In this document: positions 21,213-31,981 of the stretch, one piece after another
Numbering within the stretch: the stretch's first letter is position 1
Layout of the letters: each line of letters starts with the position of its first letter
Assembly (NCBI GenBank): GCA_028274465.1
Contig: CM051458.1
Location: 70,526,885 to 70,590,884 of the forward strand
From: Plantago ovata
Lineage: Eukaryota > Streptophyta > Magnoliopsida > Lamiales > Plantaginaceae
Reading direction: 5' to 3'
Length of the DNA: 64,000 bases
Position numbers and translations under genes: made by a program
The notes under the pieces: model-generated
Database searches by the model: none
What the model was told of the DNA's origin: nothing
The model's input: the letters and a program-made list of their open reading frames with translations, nothing else

Positions 21213-22742
21213 TCAATCCAAGGTTATACCTAGCATTGCGAACCTATTATCCGGTAGGGGCTTGGTAAAGATGTCAGCAAGCTGATCTTCAGTCCCTACT
21301 TTCACAACCTCAATATCACCTTTTTCCACATGATCTCTAATGAAATGATGTCTAATATCAATGTGCTTGGTCCTAGAGTGAAACTTAGGATTTTGCGTAA
21401 TTGCAATAGCACTTGTATTATCACAAAAGATTGGTGTTTCTTTGCAGAAATACCATAATCTCTTAATTGTTGCTGAATCCATAGGATTTGAGCTGTGCAA
21501 CAACCAGCTGCATGTATTCAGATTTGTAGATGAATAGAATTGGCGACACACGTTTGCTTCTTGCTGAACCATGATATTAATCTAGTACCCAAAAACTGAC
21601 AAGTTCCAGAGGTACTTTTCTATCAAGAGTTGATCCACCATGATCAGCATCAGAATAGCCAACCAATTCAAGTCCAGAATCTTTTGGATACCATAATCCA
21701 ACATTGACTGTACCTTTAACATATTTCAGTATTTTAATTGCCTTTTGTAGTGTGATTCTCTTGGATCGATTGGAATCTTGCCACACACAAACAAGCATAC
21801 TGAATGTCAGGTCTACTTGCTGTTAATACAACAAGGAACCAATGAGCTTCCTATACTTGTGTTCTTCAACACTTTTGTCCTCTTTAGTATAGCCCAATTT
21901 GGTACCAACACTCATAGGGATCTTTTCAGGTTTTTCATCCTCTTTGATCCTAAACTTTATGAGCATTTTTTCGCATACTTTGCTTGATTTATGAATATTC
22001 CATCTTTGAGTTGCTTGACTTGCAACCCTAGGAAATAATTCAATTTTCCCATCATACTCATTTCAAACTTATTTGTCATGAGTTTGGCAAAATCATCACA
22101 AAGTTGCTTGTCCTTAGATCCAAAAATTATGTCATCCACATAAATTTCGACTAAGATTAATTTACCATCATGGTTCATGGTAAAAAGAGTTTTGTCAACT
22201 TCACCTTTCTTGAAACCATTTTCCAGCAAGAACTTAGCTAAGGTATCATACCATGCTCTTGGTGCTTGCTTTAGACCATATACAGCTTTCTGAAGCTTAT
22301 ATACCATCTTGGTTTCTAAGGGAAGTTCAAAGCCAGGGGGTTGTTCTAGGTAGACTTCTTCTGCAAGTTCACCATTTAAGAATGCACTCTTAACATCCAT
22401 TTGGTAAACAATGAAGTCATTGTGAGCAGCAAAGGCCAAGAAAAGCCTAATTGCATCCAATCTTGCAACTGGAGCGTAAGACTCATCATAGTCCAATCCT
22501 TCAGTCTGACAGTAACCTTGAGCAACTAAGCGTGCTTTGTTTCTTGTTACTTCACCAGACTCGCTCAGCTTGTTTCTGAACACCCACTTTGTACCAATAG
22601 CTTTCTTATTTTCAGCAAGTGGCACAAGTTTCCAGACTTTGTTTCTTTCAAATTGATCCAATTCTTCTTGCATTGCCTTTATCCATTCAGAATGCTTCAA
22701 AGCTTCTTCTATGGTTTTAGGTTCAATTCTGAAACAAAGCAA
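21213..22742 (-). CDS. Sir-B reverse transcriptase and RNase H
   Basis: Near-identical to 9487-10990 of Sir-A. RT motifs [19 protein letters not shown] and Y-V-D-D-I-I-F-G-S are visible between 21957 and 22742. RNase H motifs G-Y-S-D-A-D and K-H-I-D-I-R-H-H-F are visible between 21213 and 21798. Broken, several breaks, mostly in the RNase H part. Confidence 0.88.
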
Positions 22743-23935
22743 GAGAATAAAGATTCTACTTCTACGACAGTTGCTTCTTCAGCAAGTCCTTGAGTAGCTT
22801 TGGATCTAGTCACTTGGCGTTTATTAATATCGCCAATCATATCCGTAGAGGGATGATCTCTAATCCATTTATTAACAGGTTTCCTGTTTGTTGGATCAGG
22901 ATATGTTTGCTCATCAGCATGTGACTCTTCAGTATGTACTTGTTCAGTACTACTGGGAATTTGTGTCTCTGCTGAGATTTGATCGTCAGCAACTGCTTGC
23001 TCAGCATTGCTGGGATGAGATATTTCATCAGCAGGCACTGGAGATTGCGTAATTTCAGCAACTTCCGGAGCAACCGCATCTTTTGCTGGAAATTCCTTGC
23101 CGTGAACTATATTTATCTTGTCATGACTCGGGGGAGGAGAATCATTGTCAGAATCATCATTTAGTTCAATTGACTTGATTTGCCTAGCATCAGAGTCAGT
23201 TCTTTGCTCATGTATGATTAGCTTTTTCATACATTCTGATATTTCTTCTTCAGTAGGCACACCTTGTGTCTTTTCGTAGAATACAACATGCACAGATTCT
23301 TCAATCTTTTGTGCCTTTTTGTTGTAAACTCTGTAAGCTTTACTATGCAAGGAGTAGCCAAGAAATATCGCTTCGTCTGCCTTTGGTTGAAATGTTCTTA
23401 GGTATTCTCTACCATTGTTAAGAACGAAACACTTGCAACCAAATACTCTTAGATGAGTGATGTTAGGAGGTCTTCCAACAAACAATTCATAAGGAGTTTT
23501 GTTGTATTCCTTAGTAATCAAACATCTATTCTAAGTATAGCAGGCGGTATTAATCGCTTCAACCCAGTAAGCCTCACTTATCTCAGTGTCAGCAAGCATT
23601 GTTCTTGCGGCTTCTTTCAGGGTACGATTCTTCCGTTCAGCAACACCATTTTGCTGTGGTGTCCTTACTGAGGATAACTGATGTTGAATACCTTTGGAGG
23701 TACAATATTCAGTTATGTACTGGTTTACAAACTCAGTACCATGGTCTGTCCTTATGACTCTTACCTTGTCATTTTTCATGACTTCAAGCTTACTCAGCAA
23801 GTTAGGTATTTCAGTCTTGGTTTCAGATTTGTGCTTGAAGAATACTACCCAAGTGAATCTTGAATAGTCATCTACCACGACTAGACCATACTTCTTACCA
23901 GCATAGCTTGTTGAAGAAGATTCAAACAAGTCCAT
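22743..23935 (-). CDS. Sir-B integrase and linker
   Basis: The copia DDE core has [13 protein letters not shown] and [11 protein letters not shown], followed by R-V-F-G-C-K-C-F-V and the acidic Ala-Asp/Ala-Glu-rich linker leading to RT. Matches Sir-A closely. Broken, few breaks. Confidence 0.88.
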
Positions 23936-24103
23936 GTGTAAGAGTTGTAAAGGTTTTGTAGTTGACGGTACTGCCTTGTTCTTGAAAGAAGATTTGGTTT
24001 TCTTTCCTTGCTGACATGCATTGCAAACACCATCCTTCTTAAAGTAACCCTAGGTAATCCAACTACAAGTGCCTTTTAGACAGATTATTCAGCGTCTTGA
24101 AGT

Positions 24104-24571
24104 TTAGATGACTTGTTCGTTTATGCCATAACCATGCTTTTCAGCAAGGCAATCATGATCTGAGACAAGGCATTTTTCAATGTTTGCTGAAGACCAATCA
24201 ACGGTGTACAAGCCTCCTGATCTTCTTGCAATCATTATAACCTTTTTAGTCTCAAAATCTACAAGTTTACATTCATCACTTTTAATTTCGATGAAGTATC
24301 CTTTGTCAGCAAATTGACTCATGCTGAAAAGGTTAAACTTAAGATTTTTGACATAAAGAACTCCAGAAATGGTTATGCATCCCATCTTCACATCACCATA
24401 GCCTTTTGTAGATCCTGAGTCTCCACCAGCAAACCTTATTGTTGGACCTTTAGACCACCGTCTATAGTTTATAAGGTTATTCTTGTTGCCCGTCATGTGC
24501 TTTCCACAACCACTAAAGTGCCAGATTGCATCGTTTGTCTCCGTGGCTGCAGTCTGCACAATCAAGAGCAA
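24104..24571 (-). CDS. Sir-B protease/pre-integrase region
   Basis: Contains K-H-M-T-G-N-K-N-N, R-F-A-G-G, G-V-L-Y-V-K-N-L-K-F-N-L-F-S-M-S-Q-F and Y-T-V-D-W-S, as in the other Sir copies. It belongs to the pol polyprotein between gag and integrase. Confidence 0.75.
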   Translation of the reverse strand: MLLIVQTAATETNDAIWHFSGCGKHMTGNKNNLINYRRWSKGPTIRFAGGDSGSTKGYGDVKMGCITISGVLYVKNLKFNLFSMSQFADKGYFIEIKSDECKLVDFETKKVIMIARRSGGLYTVDWSSANIEKCLVSDHDCLAEKHGYGINEQVI

Positions 24572-24591
24572 ACAAGTTAATTATCCAATGA

Positions 24592-26983
24592 TGGATGTCC
24601 ATTAACATGTTCAAGAATGCGTCCAGTGGAAACCCAAGTCTGAAGTTTTTCAACTTTGACTTGTTTTCTACTTGCTGAGGAACTAGGAGGTTTTGAGCTG
24701 AAAGACTTTTGACTCGTGCAGGTCAAATCCACTTTCTGTGTGGTGTCTTGCTCTGTTGACCTTTTTGCTGAACATACTTTTCAGTAAGTTCTTTTCTAGC
24801 AAGGTTCCTTCTAGTCCTAGCATTGGGAGTCTTTTCAAAACTCTTAGGCTTGGTTTTCTTCATCTCTTTGAAGTATCTTTGCTGACTTTGCTTATACTCA
24901 TGAAAGAGTTGACTTTGCTTGGTTTTGAACCGAGTCCACTCTTTGGAGAATGCTGAGCTTTAGCATCAGCAACCTTACTTGATTCAGGTTTGTCAGCAAA
25001 GGACTTCTGATTACTTTTGGTAATCTTGACAACTTGCTTTTCAGCAACTTGTTTGGCGGAATGCTTCATGGCATTCTTTTTCTTTCCAGTTTGCTTTACA
25101 GCAACCTGTTTTCCTTTTAAAGTCTTGTTACTTTGAGTAGCAACAGCGGGCTTTATGGTCATAGGTACTTGATTGCATGTTTCAGCAATCTTAGTTTGAC
25201 CAAACTGATAGATCACTGGTGGACTACTATCAGTAGCACGTACAAAGGAGATAGGTGATTTATCTTTTCTCAAGATTTCTACTTATCACCTTCACACGTT
25301 GCTCCTATACCTTCTTTCTGAGATGGATCTCTCAAATAAGAGTTTAGTTCAGTCAGCGTATTACTTGCTTCCATATAAGATTTGAAATTGATTTTCATCT
25401 TTTTCATTTCTTGGATTTCAGCAAGTAACTTTAGAATTGAGGACTGATACTCTTCTAATTCTAATGCCATTTGAGAATTTTTCTCTGCAGCCTCAGCAAT
25501 CAACTTCTTAAGACGCCTTATTTCAGCATCCTTTTCTTCTGTCTCTTCCTTCAGCAAAACGTACTTTTCAGTAGTTTGCTTGGTCAGAGTTTCAGCAAGT
25601 TGAAGTTTTTCTTGCTGTTTGCTGAGAGTTTTCTCAAATCTTTCGATTTCTCCTTGAATCTTGTCAAGATCAATCTCGTCTTCACTTTCTGAATCAGAGT
25701 CAGAGGTAGAATTATTTACCTGACCGGCCATGAGGCAGAATTCGTAGTTCGACACATCTGGATAAGCTTCCATAGCTATCCCACACACTTCTTTGCCAAT
25801 CTCCACGTCTAGAGTGGCTTCCTCATCGTCGGTGTCTGAACTTTCATCCTCACTGTCTTCGGAGCTTGTCTCAATGCACAATGCATCGATTTTTGCTTGA
25901 AGCTTCTTCTTTTCTTCAGCAATGAAAGCTCTTTTGAACTTCTTCTTCTTTTCAGCAGATTTGCCTTTCAGCAAAGGGCAATTAGCTTTGAAGTGTCCAG
26001 GCTTTTTGCAGTAAAAACATAGATCATTTCCAACTGCTGGTTCTTCTGATGATGTAGCTTGCTGAGCTTGCTTGTTCAGCGAGCTAGTATCATTCTTGTA
26101 CTTATGGTAGTTATTACCAAGATGCTTTTTCAGCTTCTCTTTTTGCTTTTCGCCTTTCAAGTTCCTTACTGATGAATTTCTTCATGTTTTTAACAACTAA
26201 AGCATTTTCATCAGCAGGCTCTTTATCATTCTTCTTTTCAGAAGATGACGGCTTTGCAGCAAGAGCAATGTTTTGCGATTTTTCAGCAAACACATTTTCT
26301 CTTTGCTTTGTCTCATAATTGACAGTAGCAAGATGAGAGAACAACTCAGTTGGTGTAATGTCAGGCATTCCTTGATTATAATAGAAATTCTGAGTATGGA
26401 TCCATTCTTGATTCAAACTTCTGATGATAGTTTTCACTTTCTCAGAATCTGAATAAAGATTTCCAACACCCAGCGCTGCCATTTCACTAACAAGAGTTGT
26501 GAATCTGAAGTCCAAGTCTTCCAGTGACTCGTTAGCACCTTGCTTAAAGTTTTGAAACTTCAGCTTAAGTACTTCAAGTTTGTTTTCCTTGGTCTTGTCA
26601 GATCCAGCACAAAGATCTTGAACCATTTTCCAAGCCTCCTTAGCAGTCTTAGTACCCCACAGTTTGCACTGTATGGTATCCGGAGTTGATCTGATGATGA
26701 TATTTCTTGCCTGGCCATCAAGACGGAATCTCTTAGCTTCGTCAGAAGTCCATTCCTCTCTTGGTTTTGGCACAACAGTATCTGAAGGTTCGCCTTGGAT
26801 GGTTTCCTTTCCAGCTTCAGTGGTTCTATGAGGGAAACTCCTTTCAACCTTGGTGATCTTGATAGGTCCATCATTAATGACGGTGACCATCTCATCACTA
26901 ATGGCCTCAAGATGTAACATCATGTTGTTTCGCCATTTATCGTAATTTTCCAGCTTCAGCGAGGGAGCATCTCCTAAAGACAT
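24592..26983 (-). CDS. Sir-B gag region
   Basis: Starts M-S-L-G-D-A-P-S. The capsid lies in 26114-26983. The CCHC knuckle C-F-Y-C-K-K-P-G-H and the acidic Ser-Glu-Asp stretches plus coiled-coil segment lie in 25279-26160. The basic C-terminal region is at 24592-25273. Almost the same as Sir-A. Broken, a few breaks. Confidence 0.85.
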
Positions 26984-27048
26984 CCTGTCAGCAAAGCACT
27001 ACCAAACTTGATCAAGTGACAGAGATTTACAGAAAGCACTTAAGGGTC

Positions 27049-28665
27049 TTTTCAAACTTTTGTCGTTTAAAACTTTCTCAGCAAGTACTTATTACTTTGC
27101 AGTAATGAGGTTGCTGATACTTAACTTTCTCAGCAAGCGTAAGTTACTTTACAGTAGCTTGGTTTGCTGATACTTAAAATCAGAGAGCGGAAGTCTTTGA
27201 AACAATAAGTGCTTTTTCAGCAAGTAAAGTGTTTCAGCAAGTGTACAAACATATATTATTTTGCTGAAAGCTAAATGCAGTAAGTAAATCACACAAACGC
27301 TTTTAGAGTGGTATCTGAGAGTGGCGTAATCTCCCAACTAATCCACTTTGTCCTTTCTAGGACTGAATCCACTAAGATATGATTGAGGTTCCTTACAATC
27401 TCCTATCTAAAGCGATTCGACAGAAACCAAAGCACACTTGCTTTGTCTCCAACCTAAACTAGAGAACTCAACCTTGTTCTCCACCAAACTTGGTACTTTT
27501 AATCAGCAAAACTATGCTCGATTAAGTTCCCCCTGAATATCACGCCTGAAAGGGTGTATTTTCAGTTAGAGAATTTTGGGGTGAGATAACTTAATTATAA
27601 CTTATTCAGTTACAACAAGTAATCTAAGAAACACAACTTGGAGTACTTTGCAGTAAACAAGTTAGATTGTTTCTGGTGTCAAGACTTGTTCTTGTTTAAA
27701 AGAAAGAACACTTAACTAATTTCTTAGCCGAGTTTGTTCTACGTCTTCACAAGTAGCTTTTTCAAGCTTTAAGTCTTGGAACGGATCAATGGCAGTAAGA
27801 GAGTTTGAAGGTTTGTGAATTTTAAGCACAAGTGAGAGTTTGATCACGTTGTTGACACACTTCAACTCTTTGCCGGATGACCTCTATTTATAGTGCAAGT
27901 AAGGAGCCGTTTGAATTTCAAATCCTAAGGCTTTTGTTCCTTAACATGTCACTATCTTGCTTTTGTACTTTCAGCAGCAACCTTTGTTTGTCTTCTAGTC
28001 TTCATGTCCTTCGCGTGTAAGCTTTGCATTAAATGCACCTTTGAATAGAATTCAAACAGTAACAATGGAGCGCAAAATCAAGTACATTCAGCAAGAGGTC
28101 ACATATGTTCATCAGCAAGTGTTCATTCTCAGTTTCAGCAAGCACAACCTACTCTGTCTTTCAGATTTTCACTTATGCAATGCTGTTGCTGAAAATTTCA
28201 CTTTCTGAGCTACACGTGCCTTACCAGTCTTCAGCAATCTTCAAGTCTTCAAGTCTTCAAGTCTTCAGATCTTCAAAAGTCTTCAAGATTCTGACCGGTT
28301 TCTTATTTGCTTCAATAATTTGTTTGTAATAAACAAAATACATCTTCAGCAAATGCTTCAATAGGTCATTTTCTTTTCAGAAAATAAGTTACATCAAAGC
28401 TAAGCATCAATAAGATATTTTCTTTTCAGAAAATAAAATACATCATACGCAAATGTGTCAATAGATTAATTTCTTTTCAGAAATTAAAGTATGTCATCCA
28501 CAAAAGAAATAACTTATCTAACACCTATCTAAGTCATCAGCAAACGTTCCTCTTTTACAATGTCCTTAAAATTCTAAATTCCTATGGACCTTAAGAGTAC
28601 TAGTTACTGGACTGTTCTTAATTTAGCATGGTTAATTGCTCATCAAAATTACAAGTTTCCTAACA
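27049..28665 (-). repeat. 5' LTR of Sir-B
   Basis: Near-identical to 15302-16986, including the TATA box (27884-27893), the TCTTCAAG microsatellite and the four-unit U3 repeat (28313-28508). The outer end is the exact LTR terminus CCTAACA, abutting Ath-3 at 28666. The inner edge is approximate. Confidence 0.85.
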
Positions 28666-29571
28666 GACTTGTTGCCTCTTAGGTACATAATTACACGGGA
28701 AAACAACCACAAGACTCTAACATGCATCATCCTATTATAAAGGCCTTCGTGAACCGCAGTAGAGAAAACACCACTAAGTGATGTCGAGACTACCAAGCTT
28801 AACTAAGTCCATATATGAATGTGACAAGCCAAGCGAGAAAAACCTCAAACAAATTCATAGAGATGAAACGCATGGTCAAAGGTCATAACTAGTTAATCTA
28901 CCCAATAAAAAACTTCAAAAAATTTGGCAATAAACTCCACACAAAAACATGCAAAACTATACTAGGAAAAATGTAGTGTATGCAACTAAATACTAAGAAA
29001 GCGGTAAACGTGCAAATGCAAACAAAGGGTTTCACGAGTTTATCATAAGCAAAACAAGTATAGAGATAGCCAGCGATAACCCCCCCCAAACCTGAACGTC
29101 GTCGCTCGTCTCGAATGTCGAAAGTGGATTTAAGGTGAGAGCTAACTTGTACCTGTAACCTGTAGGACTCAAGGAAACTCGTGAGAAACCAAAATGGGCG
29201 ATAAAAGAAGTAAAAAGATGATAAAAGAAGTAAAAAGATGAATAATTTAGCATAATAGGAGAAAAATGGGGTACCGAACGAAAATCCGAACATCCGGGTT
29301 TCTGGACACCCGGGGCGAACCGCCCCAGGTGGGGGGCATTCGCCTGGGGCGTCCAGAACGTCCAAGGCGGTCTGGTCTTGCCAGGCGAATCGCCCCACAT
29401 GGGGGACGGTTCGCCTGGCATCTCCAGGCTCCTGGAGACGCCTTTTTCCTCCCAAAACGCAAAATTATCATCTTAAAACCTATTTTATCACCAAAAACAC
29501 ACGAAAAATAAATATGCATGCAATGCAAGAAAGCGATAAAACTAAAATACATGCAACCATTACCACTAATG
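28666..29571 (-). other. 3' non-coding region of Ath-3
   Basis: No coding frame is supported. The first 440 bp match the 3' region of Ath-1 in reverse orientation, including a purine-rich run after A-G-G-T-T-T near 29075-29095 that resembles a polypurine tract. Positions 29296-29440 hold palindromes built on GGCGAAnCGCC. Open frames across this palindrome block are composition artefacts. Confidence 0.7.
29296..29440. repeat. palindrome array, GGCGAA-type, in Ath-3 internal region
   Basis: Several short inverted repeats, such as GGGGCGAACCGCCCC and AGGCGAATCGCC, with longer arms nearby (CCAGGCTCCTGG). This is the positional counterpart of the CAAGCG-type arrays of Ath-1 and Ath-2, but with a different core. 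Confidence 0.75.
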
Positions 29572-30480
29572 TTATCCATTATCAAATGGAAACGAATCTT
29601 GTGCATCCGTTCCATTACTCCTCGCATCTTGGGAACCATCCTTGGCTCCTCTCCGTATCTGCTCAAGCAAGTCCATGATTCCCTGAAAATTAAAATTAAC
29701 AAAACCAAAAAAATCTAAATCTAAAAAATAACCAAGGGAATCAGATGGAAAATAAAAAGAGAAAAGGGGATCAAAACTCCTTTGGAACTCATAGGTGGGT
29801 GCATGGACCAGAACGTAGGAGTCAAGATCAAGAGTATCTGCCGCAATTGATTCAGAGACACCAAAATCTTTAGAGATTGGCTCCTCAACCTCAACACAAC
29901 TCACGCCATCACCTTCTAACTGAAGTGAAGCAATGGATTCAATTATCACCTCCTCCACGACTTCCTCTTGACCAACAACCTCGACATCCGCAAGTAAGGA
30001 TGTGGAATCCAAGCTAAGCATTGAGGAGACTTCATCAATGGATTCTTCTCCACATTCCTCTTCATCGGCAATGTTAATTTCTGGTGGCTGACTACTGAAG
30101 CGAGACGTCCATGCCCTTGACCCGAAAGGTGAGTCCCTATCCCAATGTTCCAGAAACTTGCTGGTTACTTCACCCCAAGTGCGAAATGATTTTTCCGGCG
30201 GGATTCTGAGCCATCCTCGAGCGTACCCTTTCAAGTCTCCCATAAATCCTCTCATACAAAGTTGCTCATGTGATAAAATAACCCCCTCCTCATTCTCACG
30301 AGGTATCCTCAACACTCCTTCCTCGTACGTGTCTAAGAACCCTCTCGGATCATCACCCATTGAAAACGTGGAGAGAATGGAGTAGTACGAAGGATCAAAG
30401 TCATAATTCCTGCAATCATCATCCAATGTTATGCAAGGCCCTCGAGGCATCACATGCCGGGGCAACGGAAGCTGACTCAT
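29572..30480 (-). CDS. Ath-3 gag-like ORF
   Basis: An open frame of 302 residues starting M-S-Q-L-P-L-P. Residues 40-115 look like the capsid helical region of plant gag: D-P-R-G-F-L-D-T-Y-E-E, G-Y-A-R-G-W-L-R-I-P and W-G-E-V-T-S-K-F-L-E-H-W. The rest is acidic (many Glu, Asp, Ser) with no zinc knuckle or protease motif. It may supply a particle protein or be a remnant. Related only at domain level to the gag of Ath-1. Confidence 0.65.
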   Translation of the reverse strand: MSQLPLPRHVMPRGPCITLDDDCRNYDFDPSYYSILSTFSMGDDPRGFLDTYEEGVLRIPRENEEGVILSHEQLCMRGFMGDLKGYARGWLRIPPEKSFRTWGEVTSKFLEHWDRDSPFGSRAWTSRFSSQPPEINIADEEECGEESIDEVSSMLSLDSTSLLADVEVVGQEEVVEEVIIESIASLQLEGDGVSCVEVEEPISKDFGVSESIAADTLDLDSYVLVHAPTYEFQRSFDPLFSFYFPSDSLGYFLDLDFFGFVNFNFQGIMDLLEQIRRGAKDGSQDARSNGTDAQDSFPFDNG

Positions 30481-30780
30481 CCTTTCATATGACTAGTTTA
30501 TGCGCATGAGGAAACAAGAAACCAAGGAGCAGAATCCACAAAAGAAAAACAAAAACTTGCAAAGAAAAACACAAAGAGTGCAATCAAACACAATGTAACC
30601 GAGAACATCGAGAGCACAAGCACGCAAGGTAACCAAGATCAGATTTACTGGAAAAGATAGGGGGAAAGAAATAGGGTAAGAAAGTGAAAAAATTTTGAGA
30701 GCAAACCCCCAGAGTCTGTTCTTCTTTAGGGAATTGAATGCTGAAATTATAAATAAGCTAAACAGAAAAAAGGAGTATAG

Positions 30781-30798
30781 TCCCCGGCAGCGGCGCCA
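30781..30798 (-). other. primer-binding site of Ath-3
   Basis: The minus strand reads TGGCGCCGCTGCCGGGGA, three bases from the LTR edge. This is a close match to the tRNA-Asp complement seen in Ath-1. Confidence 0.85.
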
Positions 30799-30801
30799 AT
30801 T

Positions 30802-31981
30802 TGATGAACCGAATTTTTCAGACTCAATTAATCAAATAAATTTGTTTTTAGCCAAAGGCAATTCACAACTACAACGAAAACCAAGGTACGTAGTGTAGAA
30901 GTAAAATAACTTCGAGTGTCGATCTCTAAGGACTATAACTAGCTTTATCTAATTTAACTTAAACTATAAACTCAACAAACAACTTAGCATCAATAATAAT
31001 GGAAGTTGATGATAGTATGATCATTCAAAGTATCAGGTTAATAATCATGCATGAAGTACTTGAACGTTTGCATAGAAATCTAGGATCATGAATTGTCCAA
31101 TGTGTTCGGTTCAGTTCAACACTACGAAGATAGAGGGCTTAGATAGATCAAAGAAATAAAGCAATATGTCAAGTCTGAATCGCGTTACAGCCAATCATGC
31201 ATAATTAAGAACCCTAGCTAAGAAATCACATACTATCACCAACGATAGATTTAGCTACTCATAGATAAATTGCAATCAACAAGAATCAAAGCAAGATTGA
31301 ATGAAAACATGTTGAAAGAAATAAATAAAAGTAGAAAAATCGTGAGATACAATGTTACCAACGAAGGTTGTCAATCTACGAAGAATTGCTAGCTCACAAG
31401 CAAGAATTGAGAAACAACGAGGTCCAATTGCTATGCTTAATCCTCCAAATTGATAAGAAAAAGAGTCTTCTATGCTAAGAATTCCCAGAACAGGCTCTGG
31501 AGAACTCGTCTCTCAAAATAATGTGAAAAGGTATTAAAAACGTAGAGAATGGAGCAACTATATATAGGATTCGGAAACGCACGGGGCGAATCGCCTGGGG
31601 TCCCAGGCGAACCGCCTGGCACCGGGCGAAACACGTGGGAGCTCCAAGTCAGTGGAGACGCGTTTTTGGTCTTCTTTTCCTTTTTGGACTCGGATTTTGC
31701 CTTCTAGTGACCTTTAAGCCTTGAAACACGACCCCTCGACCTCAAATCTTGTCCGGAACCTTCTAGATACACCACGGATGACCACGAAACACCGAATCTT
31801 TGTTCTCTTCAACATGATTGCCCGAAAAATCACGTTTTTTACCTAAAACCTGAAAAATGCAAAGAAAAGGGAAACGTGACACTATTCTAATAAATTGCAC
31901 CAAAATATAAGCTAAATTAACTTAGAAGATAGCTAAATTGGTGAAAAAGACTCGAATGAAAGTGTAAATACGCGTTCATCA
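30802..31981 (-). repeat. 5' LTR of Ath-3 (about 1,180 bp)
   Basis: Plus-strand bounds are TGATGAACCG at the inner edge and GCGTTCATCA at the outer edge. TATA-like CTATATATAG is at 31558-31567, shortly before a palindrome cluster (31570-31645). The shared block GAATAGTGTCACGTTT (minus strand) links it to the Ath-1 LTR. Confidence 0.82.
31570..31645. repeat. palindrome array in Ath-3 LTR
   Basis: GGGCGAATCGCCTGGGG and CCAGGCGAACCGCCTGG, the same GGCGAA-type core as in 29296-29440. It occupies the same part of the LTR as the CAAGCG arrays of Ath-1 and Ath-2. Confidence 0.75.

Larger units (their letters stand above)
15302..28665 (-). mobile_element. Sir-B: Sirevirus-like Ty1/copia with a third ORF
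   Basis: Minus-strand order is 5' LTR (27049-28665), gag, protease, integrase, RT-RNase H, third ORF region (17249-20920), PPT, 3' LTR (15302-16986). Length is about 13.4 kb plus whatever the gap at 20922 hides. Its 5' LTR ends cleanly (CCTAACA) against Ath-3 sequence, so the pair inserted into Ath-3. The LTRs look nearly identical, implying a recent insertion. Coding regions carry several breaks. Confidence 0.88.
28666..31981 (-). mobile_element. Ath-3: Athila-like element with gag only
   Basis: Minus-strand order is 5' LTR (30802-31981), PBS, short leader, gag-like ORF (29572-30480), then a 3' non-coding region cut at 28666 by the Sir-B LTR. The LTR begins TGATGAACG like Ath-1, and the 3' region 28666-29105 aligns with 55385-55830 of Ath-1. 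It inserted into the third ORF of Sir-C at 31981/31982. Its remaining 3' part and 3' LTR must lie left of the window. Moderately diverged from Ath-1; broken or non-autonomous by design. Confidence 0.8.

Noticed and set aside
29266-29511. Short plus-strand ORF in Ath-3 3' region
   Set aside because: It overlaps the palindrome block; its Arg/Gly/Pro composition comes from GGCG/CGCC repeats.
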